Source of the DNA: Sphingobacterium spiritivorum
GTDB taxonomy: Bacteria > Bacteroidota > Bacteroidia > Sphingobacteriales > Sphingobacteriaceae
Reading direction: 5' to 3'
NCBI RefSeq assembly: GCF_016725325.1
Contig: NZ_CP068083.1
Location: 4,092,001-4,156,000, forward strand
DNA length: 64,000 bases
The notes under the pieces are model-generated. The model saw only the letters and a list, made by a program, of their open reading frames with translations, had not been told where the DNA came from and did not search any database. Made by a program: the position numbers and the translations under genes. Positions 17,340-26,072 of the stretch are shown here, piece after piece (position 1 is the stretch's first letter; every line of letters begins with the position of its first letter).

Positions 17340-18644
17340 TTAAGATCGGGTGATCTTGACTTTTTTATTCTTCATCTTCGTTACCTGAGACTGTTTCATG
17401 GCAAAGGCAGCTTTTGACCTCCTTATAGCGACATAAGCCATTGTTTCTTTGACTTCTATGATTCCTACATCGTCTTTTTCTATTTCCGGAATTTTAAGCA
17501 GATAACCCACAATATCAATCTTATTTATTTTATCCTTTTTACCTGCATTTATATGCAAGGTCATGAAAGGAGAATTGTGAGGCATAGGGTGATCTTCTGT
17601 GACAATCTCTTCTTCCATTTCTTGCGGAAGATAAGCGTAGTTTTCGTCAGTTGTCAGGATCACATATACATTTCCGGCAGCTTTCATACGTGCGGTACGG
17701 CCGTTACGATGTACAAAAGCATCTTCTTTATAAGGAAGCTGATAATGAATAATAGAATCAATCTCCGGAATATCCAGACCTCTGGCTGCCAGATCTGTAG
17801 TGATCAGAATCTGTGAAGTGCCATTTCTGAATTTCAGAAGCGTGAGTTCTCTGTCAGCCTGCTCCATTCCTCCGTGAAAAGCGTCATGGATCAGCTCGCG
17901 GTCCATCAGCAGTTCTGAAATATGATCTACTGCGTCTCTGTGATTGCAGAAGATAAGCATACGTTTATTACCGATCTGACAAATCAGGTTAAACAATGTT
18001 CTCAATTTTTCCTTCGGTCTGCAGATTACCTTTTTTATGGTCAGATCCGGAGCCGCATCACTGTTGTCCAGATAGTCGATAGTAATTGCATCGGAGATAC
18101 CTGTGAAAGATGGAATCTCTTCCATTTGTGTTGCAGATGTGAGTATACGCTGTTTCAGCACAGGAAGTTGTTCAATGATAAAGGACATATCCTCCTGAAA
18201 TCCAAATTCCAGTGACTTGTCAAATTCATCCAGAATCAGGCCGTGCAACTGTGCTGTATCCAGGTTTTCATTGCGTAAATGATAGGCTATACGTCCTGGT
18301 GTACCGATGATGATATCCGGAGCGTGTTTGAGTGCTGTACGCTCTTCACGGGTTGAATGGCCACCATAACAACAGACTACACGTTTACCATGAAACACTT
18401 TTTTGGAGACCGATTCAATTTGCTGAGCAAGTTCACGTGTAGGAGCTAAAACAAGACATTGCGGACCTTTTTTAGTCGTATCAAAGGAATAAGAAGCAGC
18501 AAGCAGAAATGCCAGTGTTTTACCGGTTCCGGTAGGGGACAATAAAATAATATCCTGTTTTAATTTTAAGGAATTTACAACCTCACTTTGCATCTCATTT
18601 AAGGATGAGATGTTCATTCTACTTAATATCGCTTCAATCTGCAT
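17340..18644 (-). CDS. dbpA: DEAD-box RNA helicase with a DbpA-type C-terminal RNA-binding domain
   Basis: Motifs appear in order: I SPTGTGKT, Ia PTRELAQQ, Ib TPGR, II DEFD, III SAT, V TTDLAARGLDI, VI HRNGRTARM. The C-terminal 75 residues (LHINAGKKDKINKIDIVGYL onward) match the DbpA RRM-like domain, which docks 23S rRNA helix 92 in E. coli, so a role in large-subunit assembly is likely. Motif II is DEFD rather than DEAD. The frame extends to 18692, but the ATG at 18644 (MQIEAILSRMNISSL) fits the family. An unusual hairpin/23-nt element lies upstream. Confidence 0.87.
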   Translation of the reverse strand: MQIEAILSRMNISSLNEMQSEVVNSLKLKQDIILLSPTGTGKTLAFLLAASYSFDTTKKGPQCLVLAPTRELAQQIESVSKKVFHGKRVVCCYGGHSTREERTALKHAPDIIIGTPGRIAYHLRNENLDTAQLHGLILDEFDKSLEFGFQEDMSFIIEQLPVLKQRILTSATQMEEIPSFTGISDAITIDYLDNSDAAPDLTIKKVICRPKEKLRTLFNLICQIGNKRMLIFCNHRDAVDHISELLMDRELIHDAFHGGMEQADRELTLLKFRNGTSQILITTDLAARGLDIPEIDSIIHYQLPYKEDAFVHRNGRTARMKAAGNVYVILTTDENYAYLPQEMEEEIVTEDHPMPHNSPFMTLHINAGKKDKINKIDIVGYLLKIPEIEKDDVGIIEVKETMAYVAIRRSKAAFAMKQSQVTKMKNKKVKITRS

Positions 18645-18791
18645 GTAACAAAAATACTGATAAAATAGCGATTTACAGGGCTGAAAAGACAATAATGTCA
18701 GGAATATGTCTGAAATCTGTTAAAACTATGTTAAAGCCTTCGTGTAATTTGGACAATAAGGTCAAATCGGGGTATATTTGGTCTTTCATAA

Positions 18792-18846
18792 TTTAGGTTA
18801 ATAATTGGTTAGTATAGGTCTTCAATCTCCCCGGTTGGAGACCTAT
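18792..18846 (-). repeat. Hairpin plus conserved 23-nt tract, copy 1 (candidate RNA leader element)
   Basis: Read on the minus strand: an 8-bp stem (ATAGGTCT with AGACCTAT) encloses a loop with CCGGGGAG. It is followed at once by a 23-nt tract (18814 down to 18792) containing ACTAACCAATTATTAACC, then TTATGAAAG. The identical 23 nt with an analogous hairpin recurs on the plus strand at 48465-48521. The hairpin begins inside the tolC stop region, so it may also terminate the efflux operon. The following ATG (18789) opens a 38-codon frame ending at 18673. Function is unknown. Confidence 0.6.
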
Positions 18847-20159
18847 CTTTTTATATATTGATCAGATACCAGATTTTGGATTAGCTTCCCCGTCATCCAT
18901 TCCGATAGCGCATTATTTAATACATCATATTGAGCCATTAGTAATTGGTTCTTTGCGGCTTTGTAAGCCGAGATATCTGCTTTTCCATATTCATACTTCA
19001 CTTTGGTGGTTTCATATGCTTTACCGGCATATCCTGATGCTTCCTCTAATGTTGCTTCCAGTTCTGCAAATTGCTGTTGTTTTCTGGATTGATTTTGCAA
19101 TTCATTTTTTAACTCTGTTTCCTTTTTTGTAACGACTTCCTGTTGCTGAAGAATATCAATATTCTTTCTGGTTCTTAATCGTTTCGCATCTCCTTTGGAA
19201 AAGATAGGTATGGATAGATTCAGTCCGAGATACTGACTCCTGTTATCTTTCAGCTGGCTCCCGAATCTGAATGATGTATCAAAGATCTGATCGATAGCGG
19301 TAGCATAAAATGTACCGTAAGAATAATTTAATCTCACTGAGGGTAGATATTGATGCAGAAGTTGCCTGTATTCCTGTTGTAGTTTTAGCTGTGTTAACTG
19401 TTCTTTTACGACAGAAGGGTTATTCTCCAATATAGCCGATCCGACAGAATGATCATATGAAGAAGTATCTTGTATAAGAATCATATGAGTTGCAGAAATA
19501 TCATCTTTATTAATCAACTGAGCCAATATGGCTTTCTTATTCTGCTCATCCTGTTCGGCTTGTTTCAACAGTTTTTGCTCTTGTGTATAGATGACTTGTA
19601 TATCATAGATATCGCTTTCTGGTTTGGCACCGTCTGCCACTTCCTTTTCAATACGATCCAGTTGTTCTTTGGAATTGCTGAGCTGATTCGTAATGACTTT
19701 TTTTAATTCCTGGGCGGCTAATGCCTCTGTATAACGCTGAATCAGTAAGGATGCAAATTCCTGATCAATTACTGCCTTGTCTGCCTGTGCGATAGCTGTT
19801 TGTAGCCTGCTTATGCGGGACTTATTTAAGTCCTCAAAGTTGAAAAGGTTAATTCCGGCATCTACGGAAATATTATCCGATTGTATATTGGCACTTTCCC
19901 GAGCATTAGTTTGCGGGTTGATGGTAGAACCAAAATTATAGAAATGGTTGATCCGGGCAGAAATATCGGGCAGAAAACGGGATGCCGTATGTATTTCGGC
20001 TGAACGGAATGCTTTTATCTGAAGGTTCTGGATCTTTACATCCAGGTGGTTCTCCATACCCAGCACCATACACTCCTGTAGTGTATAAAGCTGCTGGGTG
20101 TTCCCCCATAAAGGGAAGCCCAGCATCATTAATACTAAACAAACAATACTTTTATTCAT
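18843..20159 (-). CDS. TolC-family outer-membrane efflux protein
   Basis: Outer-membrane channel of a tripartite efflux pump. A signal peptide (MNKSIVCLVLMMLGFPLWGNTQQ) is followed by two OEP repeats with long amphipathic coiled-coil helices. Length (438) is normal. Its ATG overlaps the end of the permease gene by 8 bases, showing translational coupling. It is the last gene of the four-gene efflux operon. The stop codon lies in the first arm of the hairpin element at 18814-18846. Confidence 0.9.
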   Translation of the reverse strand: MNKSIVCLVLMMLGFPLWGNTQQLYTLQECMVLGMENHLDVKIQNLQIKAFRSAEIHTASRFLPDISARINHFYNFGSTINPQTNARESANIQSDNISVDAGINLFNFEDLNKSRISRLQTAIAQADKAVIDQEFASLLIQRYTEALAAQELKKVITNQLSNSKEQLDRIEKEVADGAKPESDIYDIQVIYTQEQKLLKQAEQDEQNKKAILAQLINKDDISATHMILIQDTSSYDHSVGSAILENNPSVVKEQLTQLKLQQEYRQLLHQYLPSVRLNYSYGTFYATAIDQIFDTSFRFGSQLKDNRSQYLGLNLSIPIFSKGDAKRLRTRKNIDILQQQEVVTKKETELKNELQNQSRKQQQFAELEATLEEASGYAGKAYETTKVKYEYGKADISAYKAAKNQLLMAQYDVLNNALSEWMTGKLIQNLVSDQYIKR

Positions 20160-22566
20160 ATTTCAATACATTCAGGATATCCAGTCGTGTAGCTCTGTAA
20201 GCTTTGGACAAGACAACGGTTAAGGTAAGGATCAGCATAAGGACGATAGCTATAAGAAAGGTCTGCCAGCTGATGGCAATGCGATAGGCAAAATTGTTCA
20301 GCCAGGTATTGATAAAATAATAGCTTGGCAAGAGTGCAAGTATAAATCCGACTCCGGATATCCAGATATACTGGCGGGTCAGAAACAGGAGCAGATCTTT
20401 GGTCTCTGCACCCATTACTTTACGTATGGCGATTTCTTTAAATCTTCTTTCAATAGAGTAGGAGGCCAACGCAAATAATCCGAATAATGCGATCAGAATA
20501 ACGACAATGTTCATCACAGCAAACAGATTTCTTTGTTTAACAACATTTTCATATGTACGTGCAAATCGTTTATCTACAAACTCGTAGCTGAATGGATGCA
20601 GATCATCGACATTGGTTTTCCAGTATTTTTCAATCTCCGAGATTGTCTTTTCCATATGTTCAGGACTTATTTTGACTGAAATATTAGTAATATTTCCTTC
20701 CATCCACGGAAAAGCCTTTAAATGAAAAAATGTCATCGCTTCTATTTTTTGTTGAAGACCTTTGAGGTTAAAGTCATTGACTATACCAATTACTTTAAAG
20801 GTTTTTCCCATAAAACGGACTTCTTTACCGACTATATCTTTTTCCTTGAGCATATCTGCTGCTGTCTGATTGAGCATAACAGATCCGGTAGAATCTGAGC
20901 CCAGATTTTTATCAAAAGACCGCCCGCTAATCGTATTTATCTTTAACATTTCGAGGTAACCGAAATCCAGAGCCATATTTTGTCCCTGTATAGAGATGTC
21001 TTTATATTCCAGACTGGAACTTGAATTGGCTCCTCCTCCCAGAGTGAAGGAACTGATATTGACGTCCTGTACGTCCTTTATTTTTAACAATTGCTGCTTT
21101 ATCCTTTCATAGTTATTGAACTTTTGATTTTCAGGATACTGTTTTATAAATGATATAGTCAGTACCTGATCGCTGTTGAAGCCCAGATCTTTGTCTATCA
21201 TATAATTCACTTGTTTGTGTACCATTAACCCGGATATTAAGAAGAAGGTGGCTATGGTAAATTGCAGACTTAGAATACCATTTCTGAACCAGGTACCGGA
21301 TTTACTTCTCGAATAGTTTCCTTTAAGTACTTTTAATACGTCAAATTTAGCTACGTAGATGGCCGGAATCAGACCTGCAAAGATCAACAGGATCAGAAAT
21401 AGCAACAACATATGAGGAAAGAAATCCAGAAGGTTGAGCGTCATCGTCTTATCTAGCAGAGAATTATAGGACGGCAAAAGCACTTCCGTAATTCCCGCAG
21501 CGAGAATAATACTAATGACAGAAGTAATGCAGGTTTCGAAAAGAAACTGCAGTATGATATGTTTTTTGTCAGCACCTACTACTTTACGCACGCCAATTTC
21601 TTTTGCACGCTTGATCGCATATGCCACAGTCATATTGACATAATTAAAGATCGAGAGGAGGAGTACCAAAATGGAAATACCAACATTGATTTTCAGGAAA
21701 AGAAGATTTCCACTTCCTTCCGGAAAACCTGTTCTTTTTGATATCAGTCTGCTTTCTGACAGTGATTGCAGCGATACTGTAATTGAACCATACTTGGTTA
21801 GAAACTCTTTTAAAGAAATACCGGCTTCCTTCGCATACTTGACAGCCCGCTCATTCAGGTAGATCTCATCAATCTGTTTTTTGACCAGATCTCTTTTTGC
21901 CGAATCCTTAAGTTTCAGCAATACTGTAAACTCAAAATCCCCCCAGGAATCAGCTTTTCTTTTGATATCTTTCTCCATGGCTGTATAAACTGCATTTGGC
22001 GAAATAGATGATTTTCCGGGGATACGATATACAGCAGTAACCACGTAACTTTCATTATTATCTGTAGTGATAATCTGATCAATGGGATTGGCTGTACCAA
22101 ATAATCGTTTTGCTTCAGATTCTTCTAAAGCCATCGTATTTTGCGAAGAGGAAAACTGGCTGACAGATCCTTTTATAATTTCAAAAGGGAAAAACTCAAA
22201 AAATGAACCTTGCGTATTTATAGTTCTGGTCAATATTTCCGTTTTACCATTGACCTTAAAGTATTGATCAAAGTAATAGGCTCTGTATTGGCAGTAGCTT
22301 TCTATTTCATTTGATTTTTCCATGAGGATGGGGACAAGAGGGCCGGGACTGCTGTTCCACATCATATCTTCACTGATTCTGGTCATGACCTCAAAGACCT
22401 TATCTTTCTCCGGATTCCACTTATTGTAGGCATGTTCATCATTCCAGTACAGGAGGGACAGGATTACTCCAGTCACTCCGAGTGTGAGACCGATAAGCGT
22501 CAGAATCGTGAATACCTTATTGTGTGTGGCATTGTAAATAAATATTTTAAACCAGTTTTTTATCAT
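20152..22566 (-). CDS. FtsX-like ABC transporter permease (MacB-type, duplicated)
   Basis: An 804-residue inner-membrane protein with two MacB_PCD plus FtsX modules in tandem. Each module has an N-terminal membrane helix, a large periplasmic domain and three C-terminal helices; the paired cytoplasmic motifs are YAIKRAKEIGVRKVVGA (about 320) and YSIERRFKEIAIRKVMGA (about 700). There is no fused ATPase, which is the separate gene upstream. Such Bacteroidota permeases work mechanotransmissively, exporting substrates already in the periplasm (antibiotics, peptides, lipids). Substrate here is unknown. Confidence 0.9.
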   Translation of the reverse strand: MIKNWFKIFIYNATHNKVFTILTLIGLTLGVTGVILSLLYWNDEHAYNKWNPEKDKVFEVMTRISEDMMWNSSPGPLVPILMEKSNEIESYCQYRAYYFDQYFKVNGKTEILTRTINTQGSFFEFFPFEIIKGSVSQFSSSQNTMALEESEAKRLFGTANPIDQIITTDNNESYVVTAVYRIPGKSSISPNAVYTAMEKDIKRKADSWGDFEFTVLLKLKDSAKRDLVKKQIDEIYLNERAVKYAKEAGISLKEFLTKYGSITVSLQSLSESRLISKRTGFPEGSGNLLFLKINVGISILVLLLSIFNYVNMTVAYAIKRAKEIGVRKVVGADKKHIILQFLFETCITSVISIILAAGITEVLLPSYNSLLDKTMTLNLLDFFPHMLLLFLILLIFAGLIPAIYVAKFDVLKVLKGNYSRSKSGTWFRNGILSLQFTIATFFLISGLMVHKQVNYMIDKDLGFNSDQVLTISFIKQYPENQKFNNYERIKQQLLKIKDVQDVNISSFTLGGGANSSSSLEYKDISIQGQNMALDFGYLEMLKINTISGRSFDKNLGSDSTGSVMLNQTAADMLKEKDIVGKEVRFMGKTFKVIGIVNDFNLKGLQQKIEAMTFFHLKAFPWMEGNITNISVKISPEHMEKTISEIEKYWKTNVDDLHPFSYEFVDKRFARTYENVVKQRNLFAVMNIVVILIALFGLFALASYSIERRFKEIAIRKVMGAETKDLLLFLTRQYIWISGVGFILALLPSYYFINTWLNNFAYRIAISWQTFLIAIVLMLILTLTVVLSKAYRATRLDILNVLKYE

Positions 22567-22608
22567 AATCGAGCATATTTTAGTTTGGTAAATACTTGAA
22601 CAGGCGTC

Positions 22609-23310
22609 TTATCTGGTAAAAATATCGACTGTCTTCTGATTGATTTTTTCACTCAGAATCTCACCGTCTTTCATAGTGATGATCTTCTGAGAAAAAGCAG
22701 CATCATGAGCAGAGTGTGTCACCATGAGTATGGTTGCTCCTCCGGCGTGTAAGCGCGTCAGCAATTCCATTACCTCATTTCCGTTGCTGCTGTCCAGATT
22801 TCCTGTGGGCTCATCAGCAAGGATAATCTTGGGATTATTGATCAAAGCCCGGGCTACAGCCACACGCTGTTGCTGTCCTCCTGAAAGTTGCTGTGGATGA
22901 TGTTGCAGCCGGTGTGAAATATTGAGTTTTTCAGCGATCTCATGGATACGATGCTTACGCTCTGCAGTTGGTACTTTATTATAGATCAATGGAAGTTCAA
23001 TGTTGTCAAAAACACTTAATTCATCAATCAGATTAAAATTTTGAAAAATAAAACCAATGTTAGCTTTGCGTACTTTTGATCTTCCCGATTCAGAGAGCTT
23101 TGCAATTTCTTCACCCAGCAAATGATAACTTCCGCTGCTGATGTTATCGAGCAGACCAACAATATTCAATAAAGTGGATTTACCACAGCCAGAAGGTCCC
23201 ATAATGGAAATAAATTCACCTTCATTAATTGTCAGATTAATATTATGGAGTGCCTTGGTCTGTATTTCTTCAGTCGTAAATACCTTGGATAAGTCTTTAA
23301 TGTGTATCAT
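22609..23310 (-). CDS. ABC transporter ATP-binding protein (MacB/LolD type)
   Basis: Drives the FtsX-like permease encoded 42 bases downstream. All ABC motifs are intact: Walker A GPSGCGKST, Q-loop FIFQNFNLI, signature LSGGQQQRVAVARAL, Walker B IILADEPTGNLD and H-loop MVTHSAHD. The NLDSSNG sequence after Walker B is typical of the MacB/LolD group. At 233 residues it is a stand-alone ATPase. Confidence 0.94.
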   Translation of the reverse strand: MIHIKDLSKVFTTEEIQTKALHNINLTINEGEFISIMGPSGCGKSTLLNIVGLLDNISSGSYHLLGEEIAKLSESGRSKVRKANIGFIFQNFNLIDELSVFDNIELPLIYNKVPTAERKHRIHEIAEKLNISHRLQHHPQQLSGGQQQRVAVARALINNPKIILADEPTGNLDSSNGNEVMELLTRLHAGGATILMVTHSAHDAAFSQKIITMKDGEILSEKINQKTVDIFTR

Positions 23311-23321
23311 GTTGATATGTA

Positions 23322-24560
23322 TTAATTTAGATTTAATTGTTGTATGTTTTTATAATCATCATAGCCTGAGGTAATAATCTGGTCACCCTCTTTGAGCCCG
23401 GAGATAACTTCATAATAATAAGGATTCTCTCTTCCTAGTTCTATCGGACGTCTGGTTGCTTTATTTCCCTCTACGACAAATATCCATTTCCCCTGACTGA
23501 CATTATTAAAAGTGCCTTTAGGAATGACAAGTTTTTTTTCTTTTCCGGACAATATAAGCTTGACACCGAAGGACAATCCCTGTTGAAGTCCATCGGGTTG
23601 TTTATCTGTAAAGTCCAGTTCTAATTTAAACTGACCATTCTTGACTTCCGGAAGAATCTTTGAAACGCGTACCGGGATAGATTTTCCTTTCATCTCGATA
23701 TTTCCGGTCTGACCTGAATTGATTTTTTCCAGATAGAATTCGTCAATCATGGCCGTGAGTTTATATCCTTTCATAACATCTACTTTACCTATACTTGTAC
23801 CGGCCTGATAAGTCTGGCCGAGTACAGCATCGAAAGAACTGAGACGGCCGCTAACAGGGGCTAAGACCAGAAAATTCTTCTTATTTTGTCTTAGGGTTTC
23901 TAAACTCTTGTGCATGGCCTGTAAAGCCTGATTGATCTGAGCGATTTGCAACTGATTAATTTCTTTTTCTCTGGATATGTTTTTTTGAATCAGATTTTTT
24001 CGTTCTTCCTGATATCTGTGTTTCTCCTGTGTTTGTTCCCATTCGTTTTTTGCTAATACTTTATTTGAATAAAGCTTCTGATTCATATCATATTGCAGTT
24101 TGGTATCATTATAATCATGATCAATAGTGATAAGTTCTTTCGAAAGCTCCAGTTCCTGATTTCGCAATGATAGCTTTTGTACATTGAGATTATTCATTTG
24201 TTCAATAATAGCGGTCTCCTGCGACAGAAAATTGAATTCTGTATTCGGGTTGTACAGTCTCGCCAATGGCATCCCCTGAGTTACCATCGCACCGTTTTCT
24301 ATGTATAACTCCTGTACAGCTCCTCCCTCAACAATGTTGATTAACATCGCGTGTAGCGGATCCACCTGCGCCTGAAATACAACAAAGTCTTCAAAACTAT
24401 CATACTTAACTGCTTTTATCTGTATTTCATCCTTTTTTATATTCAAAGATGAAGGCCGTGTAGCGAGGTAGATACCAATAGCTATAATCACTAAAAAACC
24501 TAAAATTGATAGGGCAATGTATTGTTTTTTTCTATTTTTACGAGGGATTGCTATATCCAT
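23322..24560 (-). CDS. Periplasmic adaptor (HlyD/MacA-type membrane fusion protein)
   Basis: Links the inner-membrane ABC permease with the TolC-like channel. One N-terminal membrane helix (about residues 13-33) is followed by a biotinyl-lipoyl-like segment, a long coiled coil (about 110-220, rich in Q, E, L and K) and beta-barrel/MP domains (GLSFGVKLILSGKEKKLVIP). It is the first gene of the operon, 11 bases before the ATPase, and is divergent from the sigma-54-type regulator. The operator-like dyads at 24671-24708 lie about 110-150 bases upstream. Confidence 0.9.
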   Translation of the reverse strand: MDIAIPRKNRKKQYIALSILGFLVIIAIGIYLATRPSSLNIKKDEIQIKAVKYDSFEDFVVFQAQVDPLHAMLINIVEGGAVQELYIENGAMVTQGMPLARLYNPNTEFNFLSQETAIIEQMNNLNVQKLSLRNQELELSKELITIDHDYNDTKLQYDMNQKLYSNKVLAKNEWEQTQEKHRYQEERKNLIQKNISREKEINQLQIAQINQALQAMHKSLETLRQNKKNFLVLAPVSGRLSSFDAVLGQTYQAGTSIGKVDVMKGYKLTAMIDEFYLEKINSGQTGNIEMKGKSIPVRVSKILPEVKNGQFKLELDFTDKQPDGLQQGLSFGVKLILSGKEKKLVIPKGTFNNVSQGKWIFVVEGNKATRRPIELGRENPYYYEVISGLKEGDQIITSGYDDYKNIQQLNLN

Positions 24561-24589
24561 TATTCTTGAATTATGTTGTTGTTAATGCT

Positions 24590-24607
24590 GCAATAATATC
24601 TGTGCCA
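24590..24607 (-). promoter_or_regulatory. Possible but non-canonical sigma-54-like element before the efflux operon
   Basis: On the minus strand TGGCAC (24607-24602) and TTGC (24593-24590) match the two halves of a -24/-12 promoter, but they are separated by 8 bases instead of 5, so the GG-GC distance is 3 too long. Position (30 bases before the adaptor start) and the neighbouring bEBP gene make it suggestive only. Confidence 0.25.
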
Positions 24608-24670
24608 TCTGCTTAATTTAAATGTAATTAGTTGATTGTCAGTTGTAATTTTTAATGTTATAGGTTTGAG

Positions 24671-24708
24671 TGTTCGGTTTTGGACACTTGTTTGTCCGGT
24701 AGTGAACA
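24671..24708. promoter_or_regulatory. Two 16-bp dyad operators 22 bp apart (candidate response-regulator binding sites)
   Basis: Site 1 is TGTTC-N6-GGACA (24671-24686) and site 2 is TGTCC-N6-GAACA (24693-24708); both fit TGTYC-N6-GRACA. Their centres are 22 bp apart, two helical turns, so they face the same side of DNA. They lie 15-52 bases upstream of the regulator gene and about 110-150 upstream of the divergent efflux operon, which is the usual distance for enhancer sites of NtrC-type activators. The binder is inferred, not shown. Confidence 0.6.
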
Positions 24709-24722
24709 ATTAGCTGTGTGAA

Positions 24723-26072
24723 ATGAAAAAAGTTGAAGCTTCTGTTTTAGTGGTTGATGATCAGGAGGAGGTATTGATCGCCTCCAGACTGTTACTGAAA
24801 CGATATTTTGAAAAGGTAAATGTATTGTATGATCCCAGGCAGTTACTGGATAAAATCCGGGATTGTGAAGCCGATGTCGTCTTGCTGGATATGAACTACC
24901 GAATGGGGTATGAAAACGGAAGGGAAGGAATCTACAGGCTAAAAGAAGTGCAGGAACATTTCCCGCAAGTCAGAATCATACTGATGACTTCCTTTGCCAA
25001 TGTGGAAACAGCTGTAGAGGGTATTAAGTTGGGATCGATAGATTATGTGCTGAAGCCATGGGATAATGAAAAGCTGATAGATATAGTGAAATCTGCTGTA
25101 CAACAGCTGCGTAAAGCTAAAAAGATTGCTGCTCCGTCAGCACCAGTATTTTTTCAGGGGAATTCACCTGAGATTCTAAAAGTATATCAAATGGCAGAAC
25201 GGGTTGCAAAGACAGATGCTACCGTACTGATACAGGGAGAGAACGGAACAGGAAAATATGTATTGGCGGAGTATATTCATAAACAATCTGCCAGAAGAGA
25301 TCATCCTTTTGTACATGTGGATCTGGGTTCGTTGAATGAAAATCTGTTTGAAAGTGAATTGTTCGGTTATGCAAAGGGAGCATTTACTGATGCAGGTAAG
25401 GATACGGCCGGTAGATTTGAACAAGCCGATGGTGGCACTGTCTTTCTGGATGAGATTGGTAATATTCCGCTGCATCTGCAGTCAAAATTATTGCAGGTCA
25501 TACAAAGTAAAAGTGTAACCCGATTGGGGGAATCCAAAGTAAGACAGCTGGATGTGCGCATTATCACTGCAACAAATATCGACCTGGAATCGGCAGTAAA
25601 GGAAAAAGTTTTTCGGGAAGATCTGTATTATCGTATACATACCGTATCGCTGTATCTGCCGGCATTGCGGGAACGGAGCGAAGATATACCGGATATGCTG
25701 CAGTTCTTTTTGAAGCATATGACCGAAAAATATGATATGGAGATGTTGCATATCGGGGACACTACGCTGAGACAATTGGAACAATATGAATGGAGGGGTA
25801 ATATACGGGAACTTCAGAATCGGATAGAGCGTGCGGTGATATTAGCAGATCAGCAGGAGCTTACTCTTGAACATATGGGATTTGAAGGAGCTCTGGCTTT
25901 AGTGAAAAGTAAAGAAGAAACGACTATAAGCGATGTCGAGCGTAATTTGATAATTGACAGCTTACACAAATACGCAGGAAATATCAGTAAAGCTGCTCAT
26001 GAACTCGGCGTCTCAAGAGGAGCCTTGTATCGTAAATTAGAAAAATATAGTATCCCAAATCCAAATGTATGA
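24723..26072 (+). CDS. NtrC-type response regulator (receiver, sigma-54 AAA+ domain, Fis HTH)
   Basis: A receiver domain (residues 1-125; acidic pair D12-D13, phospho-acceptor D56, K111) is followed by a sigma-54 interaction AAA+ domain with Walker A GENGTGKY (172-179) and Walker B FLDE (241-244), and a C-terminal Fis helix-turn-helix (NISKAAHELGVSRGALYRKL). The loop normally reading GAFTGA is GAFTDA (219-224), a change in the sigma-54 contact that I recall in other Bacteroidota regulators. It overlaps the kinase gene by 4 bases (ATGA) and is divergent from the efflux operon, its likely target. Confidence 0.92.
   Translation: MKKVEASVLVVDDQEEVLIASRLLLKRYFEKVNVLYDPRQLLDKIRDCEADVVLLDMNYRMGYENGREGIYRLKEVQEHFPQVRIILMTSFANVETAVEGIKLGSIDYVLKPWDNEKLIDIVKSAVQQLRKAKKIAAPSAPVFFQGNSPEILKVYQMAERVAKTDATVLIQGENGTGKYVLAEYIHKQSARRDHPFVHVDLGSLNENLFESELFGYAKGAFTDAGKDTAGRFEQADGGTVFLDEIGNIPLHLQSKLLQVIQSKSVTRLGESKVRQLDVRIITATNIDLESAVKEKVFREDLYYRIHTVSLYLPALRERSEDIPDMLQFFLKHMTEKYDMEMLHIGDTTLRQLEQYEWRGNIRELQNRIERAVILADQQELTLEHMGFEGALALVKSKEETTISDVERNLIIDSLHKYAGNISKAAHELGVSRGALYRKLEKYSIPNPNV

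Noticed and set aside
17340..18644. DEFD motif II as evidence of an inactive helicase
   Set aside because: All other motifs are intact and the two catalytic acidic residues are kept.
24590..24607. Canonical sigma-54 promoter in front of the efflux operon
   Set aside because: The GG-GC distance is three bases too long, so it is kept only as a weak candidate, not as a promoter call.
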